From Desulfobacterales bacterium (lineage in GTDB: Bacteria > Desulfobacterota > Desulfobacteria > Desulfobacterales > Desulfobacteraceae), in contig JAKSAU010000331.1 in NCBI GenBank assembly GCA_022361535.1, forward strand, positions 1 through 29,879: 29,879 nt of DNA, in the 5' to 3' direction. The notes beneath the pieces are model-generated. The model ran no database searches and was not told where the DNA came from. It was given only the letters and a program-made list of their open reading frames with translations. Positions 1 through 7,328 of this stretch are shown here, one piece after another; the stretch's first letter is position 1; each line of letters begins with the position of its first letter. Position numbers and translations under genes: made by a program.

Positions 1-62
1 AGGGCACCGGCCGCAAACAAGAGCACCAGGACAAGTATGATGGATTCGATTTGCCAAATCAT
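1..62 (-). CDS. Mrp/Mnh antiporter DUF4040 (MbhD-like) subunit, N-terminal fragment
   Basis: Only the first 20 codons are inside the window; the gene runs off the left edge. Its ATG (62-60) overlaps the TGA of the mnhG gene in an ATGA junction, which supports translational coupling. The visible peptide begins MIWQIESIILVLVLLFAAGA, a very hydrophobic first membrane helix. In many deltaproteobacterial Mrp operons the gene after mnhG encodes a short DUF4040/MbhD-like membrane subunit that corresponds to part of MnhA. That identity is inferred from position and hydrophobicity, not from a diagnostic motif. It could equally be an mnhB-type subunit. Confidence 0.5.
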   Translation of the reverse strand, partial: MIWQIESIILVLVLLFAAGA

Positions 63-379
63 TTATCCGCCTCCTTTTCCCAGGGCCTTAATCCGGCTCT
101 CACCCCCGCATCCACAATGGCATGTATGGCTGTCGGACTTGTAATAAACACAAAGGCAATGATGAGCAGCACCTTTATTGATGTGATAACGGCATTGATC
201 GTCATTGGCTGAATCGTGTAAAGGAAGATACCTGACAAAAAAATAACCAGACCACCTGTATCCAGCTTTCCTGCCGGATGAAGCCGGGAGAAAAAGTCCG
301 GATACCGGACAATCCCAATGGCACCGCCGGTGAAAAATATCAACCCGCAGATCATGAGTATGCCGCTTAAAATGTTCAT
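59..379 (-). CDS. mnhG: Na+/H+ antiporter subunit G (MnhG/MrpG)
   Basis: This 106-residue inner-membrane protein has three predicted hydrophobic segments. It carries the typical MnhG features: an N-terminal helix ending in GGAIGIVRYPDFFSRLHPAGK and a following TGGLVIFLSG helix. The RYPD-x-(F/Y)-x-R-x-H-x-(A/S)-x-K block is the hallmark of the PhaG_MnhG_YufB family. MrpG is a small subunit of the multi-subunit cation/proton antiporter that exports Na+ in exchange for H+; all subunits are needed for transport in studied systems. The gene overlaps mnhF upstream and a DUF4040-like gene downstream, both by the four bases ATGA. The operon is therefore tightly coupled. Confidence 0.9.
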   Translation of the reverse strand: MNILSGILMICGLIFFTGGAIGIVRYPDFFSRLHPAGKLDTGGLVIFLSGIFLYTIQPMTINAVITSIKVLLIIAFVFITSPTAIHAIVDAGVRAGLRPWEKEADK

Positions 380-681
380 CGTTTCCCCCGGTGTATCTTT
401 TGCCGGGTATCATCATAGAGCCCTTTTTGTTTCTGGAAATACCTGGATGCCGCCAGCACAGCGATAAAATTTAACATGGCATATGCAAGGGCAATGTCCA
501 AAAACATGTCCAGGCGCTCATAAATCAGACCGATGAGGACCAGCATCACAATGGTTTTGCTTCCAATGGCATTTACCCCGACAAGACGATCCAATACGGT
601 TGGACCGGAAAGGCAGCGGTAGGTTGGCAGCAGCATCAACGCTGCCAGATAAATGCCTGCATAAAGAAACGTATCACTCAT
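376..681 (-). CDS. mnhF: Na+/H+ antiporter subunit F (MnhF/MrpF)
   Basis: The product is 101 residues with three membrane helices. The block GPTVLDRLVGVNAIGSKTIV (residues about 26-45) is the signature of the MrpF/PhaF family: a conserved GPT-x-x-DR followed by a helix. I start the gene at ATG 681-679, which has an AAAGG upstream, rather than at the TTG just before it. This start lies inside the end of mnhE, giving an 8-bp overlap, while the stop overlaps the mnhG start as ATGA. The charged C-terminal tail (KQKGLYDDTRQKIHRGKR) is likely cytoplasmic. Role: small membrane subunit of the Mrp cation/proton antiporter. Confidence 0.9.
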   Translation of the reverse strand: MSDTFLYAGIYLAALMLLPTYRCLSGPTVLDRLVGVNAIGSKTIVMLVLIGLIYERLDMFLDIALAYAMLNFIAVLAASRYFQKQKGLYDDTRQKIHRGKR

Positions 682-1234
682 CAAACACCTTTGAGATTTT
701 CTTTTCCATCAGCCCGGGCAACGCTTGTCCTGACTGATCATCAATACAATGAACGGCAAATCTGCCCATGACACCGGCATAAACGGTAATGGTCCCGGGG
801 GTAAGGGTTATGGAGTTGGCAAACGTGGTCCGGGCCAGATCGCTTTTCAGACAGGTGTCAAATCTTATAATCTTTGGATTGATAAGTTTTCCCAAACGGG
901 GGTGAAATGTGAGGTAAAGCAGATGGAGATTGGCCAAGAAAATCTGAAAAAAAAGCCACGGCAGATAAGTTAAAAACCGTACACCTGTATGTGCGCTAAG
1001 CAGCCCAAATCCGTGCGGAAAAATCAGTCTGCTTCCGGGGACTGACACCATCAGGCAGGACCCACCTCCAAGCCCAAGATGAAACAGGTCAAATCTTCCT
1101 GAAAAAAATATCCACAAACAAAAAGTGAGCATAAACGTTAAGACAAAGGGCAAGCCCCTCTTCACTTTTCCTTGGGATGCCGGAAATGATTCTCTGCCCG
1201 GTCTTTCTTTTTTCATCACTCGTTTTTTGCCCAT
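674..1234 (-). CDS. mnhE: Na+/H+ antiporter subunit E (MnhE/MrpE)
   Basis: The product is 186 residues. A basic N-terminal tail of about 28 residues precedes two to three membrane helices (about 29-65 and 87-108). The C-terminal cytoplasmic part contains ANSITLTPGTITV (residues about 139-151), the most conserved block of the MNHE family (PF01899). A GGGAG-like ribosome site (AAGGGAG) lies about 9 bases before ATG 1234. The family's usual length is about 160 residues, so the charged N-terminal extension is slightly long; a start at Met7 is possible. It is the first Mrp gene of the run here, followed by mnhF, mnhG and a DUF4040-like gene. A 53-bp gap separates it from the gene upstream. Confidence 0.9.
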   Translation of the reverse strand: MGKKRVMKKERPGRESFPASQGKVKRGLPFVLTFMLTFCLWIFFSGRFDLFHLGLGGGSCLMVSVPGSRLIFPHGFGLLSAHTGVRFLTYLPWLFFQIFLANLHLLYLTFHPRLGKLINPKIIRFDTCLKSDLARTTFANSITLTPGTITVYAGVMGRFAVHCIDDQSGQALPGLMEKKISKVFDE

Positions 1235-1287
1235 AGTACATTCTCCCTTCTGGATTCATGTGTTTATCCAGATAAAGCGGCAGGATG

Positions 1288-1950
1288 CTAAATGTCATGG
1301 ACCATATGATAGCTTTCTGATTTGTATCCTTTTACTTTATGAATATGGAACACCAGTATGCGGCTGCGGTATTTTTCAGTGAGCTTTTTTAATTTCCGTT
1401 TGGCTTTCTGGAATTTGCTGCTCCTCAGGTTCCGCAACAGGTTGTCAATATCAGAAACCCGTCCCTCACAAATTATGTTCGGACCGTCGCCAATCAGGAT
1501 TTCCCATTCCCGGGCGACGCTGACACCTAATTCGTTAAGAATGGGATAATATTCGTGTTTAACATAGTTGTCATATTCCTCAATTTTATGGCTCTGGATA
1601 TTCCACATCTGGTTGAACTTGATGGTGTCCTCCCGGATATCCATTGTATAGGAATCCATTCTACCGGTTTTAACCAGCACCTTTGTTTTGTAATTCTTAA
1701 CAAATTGGGACAATCCGTCCTTCAGTTCCTTGTACTTTTTGTTAGTCATAGCCTTTTCAATTATCTCAAGATCGGAGCTGGCATTTTCAAATACGATTTC
1801 ACTGTACGCACCTACCAAGACAGACCAGACCGCAACAGTATGGAGGCCAAGGCTGTTGACACCGGGTATAAATTTACGAATCAAAAATTTCTCATATTCT
1901 TTGCTCTTACCCGGAATGTTGGTCCAATAGTGGTTCAACTTAACCGGCAT
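1288..1950 (-). CDS. Tandem NIPSNAP-like dimeric alpha/beta-barrel protein
   Basis: This 220-residue soluble protein has no signal peptide and consists of two copies of one domain. Copy 1 (about residues 4-92) starts KLNHYWTNIPGKSKEYEKF and ends KNYKTKVL. Copy 2 (about 111-199) starts KFNQMWNIQSHKIEEYDNY and ends EKYRSRIL. They share the pattern K-(L/F)-N-x-x-W, EY, a (Y/F)-x-P helix, LG-(L/V)-x-x-x-x-x-W and a C-terminal KxK-rich helix. The size and order of strands and helices match the ferredoxin-like dimeric alpha/beta-barrel fold (NIPSNAP/ABM type), but no catalytic motif is recognisable. An excellent AAAGGAGG sits 6 bases before ATG 1950. It is transcribed toward the Mrp operon and may be cotranscribed with it. 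Function unknown. Confidence 0.75.
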   Translation of the reverse strand: MPVKLNHYWTNIPGKSKEYEKFLIRKFIPGVNSLGLHTVAVWSVLVGAYSEIVFENASSDLEIIEKAMTNKKYKELKDGLSQFVKNYKTKVLVKTGRMDSYTMDIREDTIKFNQMWNIQSHKIEEYDNYVKHEYYPILNELGVSVAREWEILIGDGPNIICEGRVSDIDNLLRNLRSSKFQKAKRKLKKLTEKYRSRILVFHIHKVKGYKSESYHMVHDI

Positions 1951-2535
1951 GACAAATCCTCCTTTCTATCTTGGGGTTAAACAAAAAAAGAACTCTCCAG
2001 CGCCATTTTTGCACCCAATACGGAGACGAGAAACATTCAGAGAAAATATAAGCTATTACAATAGTAAATTTATACCGTTAGATATCATCGGGAAATAAAT
2101 GCAGTTTTCTATTAATGGTAATCGCAAGTTGAAATTCTGGACAACGCTAAGGCTGGTATGGCGTCTGGTCAAATGATTGGCTGTATTGACTATTAGAATA
2201 TCTTTAACAAGAAAGTCTGTCAAGTTGGATGTTTAAAGGCCTGCATAGTTAGTGGCAAGACAACACAAGTCGCTTTGACGATTAAATTCTATTTTCGCAA
2301 TTTCAGCAAGGACGATATTCGACTTATGAAAGCCTATACTTTGAAAACAACCAGTCAAAGCCATGGAAAAGGCCAAACCGGAGATCTTTGATTGCATTCA
2401 AGTATTTTATTTCGATAATAAGATGGCATTCATATAAAGAAAAAAACGATTCTTGATCTGCATCAAGGCACCCGAGATAAAATTTTGTAATTATTTAATG
2501 TAACAAACGACTATAAGGCTGAGAGGTAACAGGCC
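1951..2535. other. 585-bp AT-rich intergenic region
   Basis: No convincing intact gene is present. The left end must hold the promoter of the minus-strand gene starting at 1950; a CTATT-AC-AATAG dyad (2053-2064) in an AT-rich stretch lies about 100 bases upstream of that start and could be an operator. The middle, around 2330-2440, contains short broken reading frames, one resembling an IS3-type transposase C terminus. The right end supplies the leader of the small plus-strand gene at 2536. Base composition is visibly richer in A+T than the flanking genes. Confidence 0.6.
2363..2437 (+). pseudogene. Possible IS3-family transposase (OrfB) C-terminal scrap
   Basis: A 24-codon open stretch reads MEKAKPEIFDCIQVFYFDNK before stopping. 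The segment EIFDCIQVFY resembles the conserved (E/D)IF-x-YIE-x-FYN-R-x-R-H-S block near the C terminus of IS3-family integrase-type transposases. The next residues (FDNKMAFI, stop) no longer fit, and neighbouring frames are also broken. If real, it is a decayed remnant with no ends or second ORF visible. The match is only about ten residues, so chance similarity is quite possible. Confidence 0.25.
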
Positions 2536-2736
2536 ATGCAATATATAGAAGACAAATTTCAGGTAAAAAAAACATTTGGGCTCGGCGTACTGCTGAAACT
2601 TACAAAGAACAATGTGCAAGGAATACGGATTCGGACAGAAGGCAATACATTTGTATCCAACGTCAGCATCGGCGCCCTGAACCGGGCAGTGGAGACCACC
2701 CTGAAGAAACATAATATCGTATTGAAGTATAAATAA
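2536..2736 (+). CDS. Small orphan protein of unknown function (66 aa)
   Basis: The ATG at 2536 is preceded by GAGAGGT about 9 bases upstream, a plausible ribosome site. The reading frame is strongly basic (many K/R) and contains alternating hydrophobic and polar stretches (FGLGVLLKLTKNNVQGIRIRTEG) that suggest beta strands, ending in a helix-like segment ALNRAVETTLKKHN. There is no signal peptide, membrane helix or cysteine. Two reading frames on the opposite strand cover the same bases but lack ribosome sites, so I prefer this one. It stands alone, convergent with the hybrid kinase gene that ends at 2807. I do not recognise a family. Confidence 0.5.
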   Translation: MQYIEDKFQVKKTFGLGVLLKLTKNNVQGIRIRTEGNTFVSNVSIGALNRAVETTLKKHNIVLKYK

Positions 2737-2783
2737 AGACAGATAGAAATAGGGCTGTCCACATAAAGACTACCATTTGAATG

Positions 2784-2808
2784 GATTAAGATACTAACTA
2801 ACTTAATC
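2784..2808. terminator. Weak convergent inverted repeat
   Basis: GATTAAG (2784-2790) and CTTAATC (2802-2808) form a 7-bp stem with an 11-base loop, exactly between the convergent 66-aa gene and the hybrid kinase. A second short palindrome, CCATT-TG-AATGG (2773-2784), lies just before it. Neither is followed by a clear T run, so factor-independent termination is doubtful. Confidence 0.3.
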
Positions 2809-5800
2809 AAGGGTTCAGCATATCCCAAACCGCTTTATACAGGTCTTTTGGCATAACAGGTTTTTGTAAAAATTTGCCGATACCCATTTCAGTTACGGCG
2901 GATTCTGAAAGAGTTTCATAATAACCAGTGCACAGGATAACAGGAACGTTCTTCCGAAATCTAAATATTTTCTTTACCAGTTGGGCACCTGTCATCTTAG
3001 GCATGGTCATATCTGTTATAATCAGATCGAATCTGTAAGGATCATCCTCAAAGTTACTCAGGGCAGATATGGGATCCTCCATTGTGGTAACGGTATATCC
3101 CCGCCTTTCCAAAAGCGCTTTTACAGCCTTTAAAATACCTTTTTCGTCATCTACTACGAGGATATGTCCTGAACCATCCATTGACTCTTCTGTCTCATGT
3201 TTAGGCTCGTCCTTTTTGTGCTCCATGTCTGCCACCGGCCAGAACACCCGAAACTTGGTTCCATGGTTCACCTGACTGGAAACAGTTATGAACCCATTGT
3301 GCTTTTTGATGATGCCGTCAACAACAGACAATCCAAGACCTGTCCCTTTTCCTTTCTTTTTAGTGGTAAAGTAGGGATCAAAAATTCTGGCCAAAGTTTG
3401 CTCATCCATACCATGACCTGTATCTGTAATAGTGAGCATAACATAAGGCCCGGCCGGACAATTTTCTGCCCCGGGTGTCATATGGCCGGATTCTAACACG
3501 GTATCTTCAAGACAGACCTTAATGCTTCCTCCGGTTTCCCGCATGGCATGATATGAATTGGTACAAAGGTTCATTATCACCTGGTAGACTTGTGTGGGAT
3601 CGGCCATTACACCAGCTTTAGAAACGATGTTTGGCTTTATATCGATGGAAGTCGGGATTGAGGAACGCAAAAATTTTATGGCTTCTTTTACAATAAGATA
3701 TAAATAAACATGGCTGACTTTAAGCTCAGTATGCCTGCTAAACGTTAGAATCTGCTGGACCAGGTCTGTTGCCCGCTTGGCTCCGTCAGTAATCCGGATA
3801 ATATTTTTTTCAGCCTTTTCAGGTTCATCCAGATTCATCTGGGCAAGCTGGGCAAAACTGAAAATTCCTGAAAGAATATTATTAAAATCATGGGCAATTC
3901 CACCTGCCAGAGTGCCAATGGCTTCCATTTTCTGAGACTGCCTCAGTTGATGTTCCATTTCAAGATCATGTGTAATATCCCTTGCGATCCCTACAACAGT
4001 ATTCTCATCAATCAAAACAGAACTGACCTGGGCCACCTTCCGGGTATTGTCCAAAGAAGAATACTCAACTTGGCCCAGATCTATTGTCTGCTCTCCTTGC
4101 TTTTCAAAAGACAGCCACTTATTAGCACTCTCAAAAGAAAGGTCCTGGATGGTCATTTCTTTAAGTTCTTCTAATGTACGGCCGGTTATTTGCTGTGCTG
4201 CCTGGTTCGCATCCAGGCATTTCCCAGAGCTTTTTTCCAGTATAAATATGGCATCATTGGCTTTTTCAAATAAATTCCGATGGAGAGTTTCACTTTTTTG
4301 TAAAGATTTATAAAGGGCATACTCATCAGTTACATCCCTGAAAACCAAAACAACACCTTCAAGATTTCCCTCCTTGCTCCTTATGGGCGAAGCAGAGTCG
4401 GCGATCTGGTACTCCTTGCCTTTTAGTGAAATCAATACACAATGATCTTCCAATCCAACTTCATGTCCCTGTTCAAGAACCTTTTTTACCGGACTTTCTA
4501 TCGGCTCTCGCGTCTCTGAATTAACAATTGTAAAAACTGAGTCAAGTGGATGGCCCAAAACATCTTCAACTGAACAGCCAATGATTTTTTGGGCAACCGG
4601 ATTCATTTGAGTAACATGTCCTTTTGAATCTGTAGCAATGACTGCATCACCGATTGAATGAAGGGTGGTGCGAAGGTTTTCCCTGGACCGAAACATTTTA
4701 TTTTCAGATCTTTTTGCCTTTACCAGGCCTAGCAGAGCCACTATAAAGGCGATGATAAGAAGAACAAGCCCAAGAGCAAGATTTCGAATAAGTATTTTAT
4801 ACTTTGAATAAAACGAGGTTGGCCGGAACAAAATTTCTGCATCACCAGGCACATTTTCCAAAGATAATCCCAGGCGTTTCAATTCTCTGTAATCCAGACG
4901 GAGAACAATTGGGGTCATCCACTTAACAGGAATATTTTCAATAGATTCACCCTCAAAAAGTTGCAACGCCTGTTGGGCTGCAGCAACGCCTTGCCCAAAT
5001 GCATCAACCATGTACCCACCGACCGCACCGCTGCCAAATGCGAAACTCCAGGAGCAATAAACAGGTGCTGTTGTATTTTCTTTAACAAATCGAACAGACA
5101 TATCATACTCAATAAACCGGTGGGTGTTGTCCCGGAAAAAAAAGGTATAGAGAACAACCGTATTAGGCCCTACACCTTTTAACCGCTTTCCCAAGTCTTC
5201 CAGGGAAAGGTCATAAACCATATCAATGGTCAGGGCCCCCCAATCTCTTTGCATCAATCCGATCACTTCTTTCTGAACGGATTTTCCAGTGGTGGTATTG
5301 TCTGTGATTATCAAGATCTTATCCGTATTGGGGTGAAACCGTCTTATCAGCTCAATGTTAGCAACAATGTCTGCCTTTTCATTAACACCGGTTACATTTG
5401 AAATACGTTTAATCCTGGCCGGTTCCAGGTAATTTACCCCGCAGAAGATGTGAGGGCTTGTGTCACCGGTTAGAATATTTTTATTTTCAATATAGTAGTC
5501 AAATGCATTGTCATCAGATGTGATTACCGCATCATAGTCATGCTTCAAATGTTTCAATGACAAAAGCCTGCTCAGGTATGTCTGGTAAAGATTTCCAAAT
5601 TGCCGTTTGGTATCCATGTATTCAATATGCAATTCTACTGGATACCCGGAAAATGTCTCTTCTATCCCTCTTGTGATCTCATCACTCCATAAATAGCCTT
5701 TATGATAAGAATTGAGCAGGAGTACCCTTTTAGGAGTAAAAGATCCTTCCTGTGCATACACTTGCTGAAAATCAATTAGGCTCCAGCATATGCAACACAT

Positions 5801-5854
5801 CAAGACAATAAGGCTTTTCACCCATGCTGACGAAAGATTGCAACGTCTTCCCAT
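2807..5854 (-). CDS. Hybrid sensor histidine kinase with periplasmic ABC-substrate-binding-like sensor
   Basis: The product is 1015 residues from ATG 5854. I chose this start because it opens a clear signal sequence (MGRRC..., hydrophobic core, cut near VYAQ) and has GGAGG just upstream, though only 3 bases away. A longer open frame exists but would run into the gene upstream. Order of domains: periplasmic ABC-transporter-substrate-binding-like domain (about 40-340, starting KRVLLLNSYHKGYLWSDEI), one membrane helix (about 354-379), PAS (391-511), PAS (523-631), HisKA with His655 in GGIAHDFNNIL (639-711), HATPase_c with DTGHGMD and GKGTGLGLS (747-873), and a receiver (897-1014) with Asp948 in TDMTMPK. 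The periplasmic part probably binds a small ligand. There is no DNA-binding output, so a separate regulator or phosphotransfer partner is expected. The gene stands alone, 145 bp after the DUF945 gene. Confidence 0.9.
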   Translation of the reverse strand: MGRRCNLSSAWVKSLIVLMCCICWSLIDFQQVYAQEGSFTPKRVLLLNSYHKGYLWSDEITRGIEETFSGYPVELHIEYMDTKRQFGNLYQTYLSRLLSLKHLKHDYDAVITSDDNAFDYYIENKNILTGDTSPHIFCGVNYLEPARIKRISNVTGVNEKADIVANIELIRRFHPNTDKILIITDNTTTGKSVQKEVIGLMQRDWGALTIDMVYDLSLEDLGKRLKGVGPNTVVLYTFFFRDNTHRFIEYDMSVRFVKENTTAPVYCSWSFAFGSGAVGGYMVDAFGQGVAAAQQALQLFEGESIENIPVKWMTPIVLRLDYRELKRLGLSLENVPGDAEILFRPTSFYSKYKILIRNLALGLVLLIIAFIVALLGLVKAKRSENKMFRSRENLRTTLHSIGDAVIATDSKGHVTQMNPVAQKIIGCSVEDVLGHPLDSVFTIVNSETREPIESPVKKVLEQGHEVGLEDHCVLISLKGKEYQIADSASPIRSKEGNLEGVVLVFRDVTDEYALYKSLQKSETLHRNLFEKANDAIFILEKSSGKCLDANQAAQQITGRTLEELKEMTIQDLSFESANKWLSFEKQGEQTIDLGQVEYSSLDNTRKVAQVSSVLIDENTVVGIARDITHDLEMEHQLRQSQKMEAIGTLAGGIAHDFNNILSGIFSFAQLAQMNLDEPEKAEKNIIRITDGAKRATDLVQQILTFSRHTELKVSHVYLYLIVKEAIKFLRSSIPTSIDIKPNIVSKAGVMADPTQVYQVIMNLCTNSYHAMRETGGSIKVCLEDTVLESGHMTPGAENCPAGPYVMLTITDTGHGMDEQTLARIFDPYFTTKKKGKGTGLGLSVVDGIIKKHNGFITVSSQVNHGTKFRVFWPVADMEHKKDEPKHETEESMDGSGHILVVDDEKGILKAVKALLERRGYTVTTMEDPISALSNFEDDPYRFDLIITDMTMPKMTGAQLVKKIFRFRKNVPVILCTGYYETLSESAVTEMGIGKFLQKPVMPKDLYKAVWDMLNP

Positions 5855-5999
5855 GCGCCTCCAATGGACTTGTATCCGCTTTGCGATGAACCAGATAATT
5901 AGAATATGGTTATGATACGGCAGTGAGGTTTTGTTTGCAAGTTCAATAAATTTGGAATGAACTATTTTCACACACCATTTTTTCGCAGGCAATAATGTC

Positions 6000-7328
6000 C
6001 TAACGATCCAAAATAACCTCTTGACCATTAAGAAGCAATTTATCATTTATAATTTGAGATTCGTGGTGTAGATAATTGCCTTTTCTTATAAAAATCCCGG
6101 TCGCCATACCCGGGAACATTGGTGTAGTCAGATCCGGGCGCTCGCCGATAAGGGATTCGGGGATATCAAGTTCAGCGCTTAACGAAAAAATCTCCAGAGC
6201 CTGGGAAGGCTGCATAGCAAGAAGAAAAAGCTGCACAGCAGACACATCCTGTTTCAAAGCAACATCCATGCTGCCCTTTATTTTCCCTTGTGGCATTTCA
6301 ATATCCAATTTTTCAACCTGAATACCAAACCCCTTTTTCATCATCTTTTCAAGGGCAGCCATGGCCTTGGGGGAGTTCTGGGCCATGGCCCGCTTCATTA
6401 TTTCCTGAACCTCTTCAGATGTTTTTCCCTGTGTGCTCAGTTCATCCATGGACTGGTTAATGACTTTTGCATAAAGGGAAAACAACTCTTCATATGCCGC
6501 AATATCGATTTGATTGATCCGAATCCCTGCAGACCAGTTATCTAAAGTGGTATTATCCAAATTGATGCCGTCTATGTTCACGACCATCCCCGTGCTCATG
6601 TTTTTCTTATCCTGAGAAGCCGTCACATCAAAGGAGGCTGTCAGGTTATCCAGGACAATACTTTTATCCTTTTGATCGGCTTTAATGCGGCCAATTGATA
6701 TGGCACCTTTGCCGGTCCAGATCAGATCTGTTATCCGGAGGTGAGCACTTTCAAACTCAATCGGGCCCACTCCGTTTTGTTCTCCTTCAAAAAGCCCGTT
6801 CCAACGGCCTTTTACAGTAAGGGTTTCAAACGTGTCATCTGTTGAAATCAATGCATTTAGGGAGCCGATCCGTAATGGATTATCCTTTGTTTGCATTGCA
6901 AACTCATCCAGGATAATTCTGGAGCTTAAATCACCGGATGCAGAATACCGGGTCTGGATAGTTAACGGATTTTTTCCCCCCAGCTTGGTATTGACCCAGT
7001 CCATATACCATTGATTTTGTTCAAGACTGGTTTGAGAGGTGATACCTAAAAATCCATGCCTGGCACGTTCAACGAGCACCACCTCGGTGGCATTACCGGA
7101 CACCGGAGTGGTTCCAAGATCAATACGCCATTCAACAGTTGTATCAAATACTCCCCGGTTGTATTCCAGGATTTGCATTTTCACCCTGGAACCTGAATTT
7201 TCGTTTACCCGGTTGATATTTTCAAAGGACCGGGTAAGTACCCGCTCCATGATCATGCCGTTGACAAAAGGTAATCCGGCAGCACCGACAATAGTCAAAC
7301 AGGCTAGTATGAGAACTATTTTTTTCAT
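6000..7328 (-). CDS. DUF945 (YdgA-like) family protein
   Basis: The product is 442 residues with an N-terminal signal/anchor (MKKIVLILACLTIVGAAGLPFVNG). The next region (MERVLTRSFENIN...YNRGVFDTTVEWRI) matches the start of the YdgA/DUF945 family, in which a membrane-anchored N terminus is followed by a long, beta-rich domain outside the cytoplasm. The latter part includes YAKVINQ and a Met-rich amphipathic helix (about residues 300-335, EVQEIMKRAMAQNSPKAMAALEKMMKK). The molecular role of this family is not established. Its ATG overlaps the recD2 stop as ATGA, so it is translationally coupled and ends the run that begins at hsp20. The length is close to that of E. coli YdgA (about 500 residues). 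Confidence 0.75.
   Translation of the reverse strand: MKKIVLILACLTIVGAAGLPFVNGMIMERVLTRSFENINRVNENSGSRVKMQILEYNRGVFDTTVEWRIDLGTTPVSGNATEVVLVERARHGFLGITSQTSLEQNQWYMDWVNTKLGGKNPLTIQTRYSASGDLSSRIILDEFAMQTKDNPLRIGSLNALISTDDTFETLTVKGRWNGLFEGEQNGVGPIEFESAHLRITDLIWTGKGAISIGRIKADQKDKSIVLDNLTASFDVTASQDKKNMSTGMVVNIDGINLDNTTLDNWSAGIRINQIDIAAYEELFSLYAKVINQSMDELSTQGKTSEEVQEIMKRAMAQNSPKAMAALEKMMKKGFGIQVEKLDIEMPQGKIKGSMDVALKQDVSAVQLFLLAMQPSQALEIFSLSAELDIPESLIGERPDLTTPMFPGMATGIFIRKGNYLHHESQIINDKLLLNGQEVILDR

Noticed and set aside
63..416. Minus-strand 117-aa frame overlapping mnhG and mnhF
   Set aside because: It is in another frame of genes with clear family motifs; its His/Cys/Arg-rich composition is typical of an out-of-frame shadow.
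749..973. Plus-strand 74-aa frame inside mnhE
   Set aside because: It lies antisense to a recognisable MnhE gene, has low-complexity content and has no ribosome site.
2230..2330. Possible cyclic-di-GMP (GEMM) riboswitch on the minus strand around GTCAAAGCGA
   Set aside because: Only a short CAAAGC resemblance; the conserved ACAGGGCAAACC block and tetraloop-receptor parts are absent.
2491..2828. Two minus-strand frames of 73 and 89 aa over the 66-aa gene
   Set aside because: No ribosome site, a Cys/Phe-rich shadow composition, and they would collide with the kinase gene end. The plus-strand frame has a plausible ribosome site.
5855..6046. 64-residue N-terminal extension of the large hybrid kinase
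   Set aside because: It would overlap the DUF945 gene, disrupt an evident signal peptide start and gain no ribosome site; the ATG at 5854 fits better.
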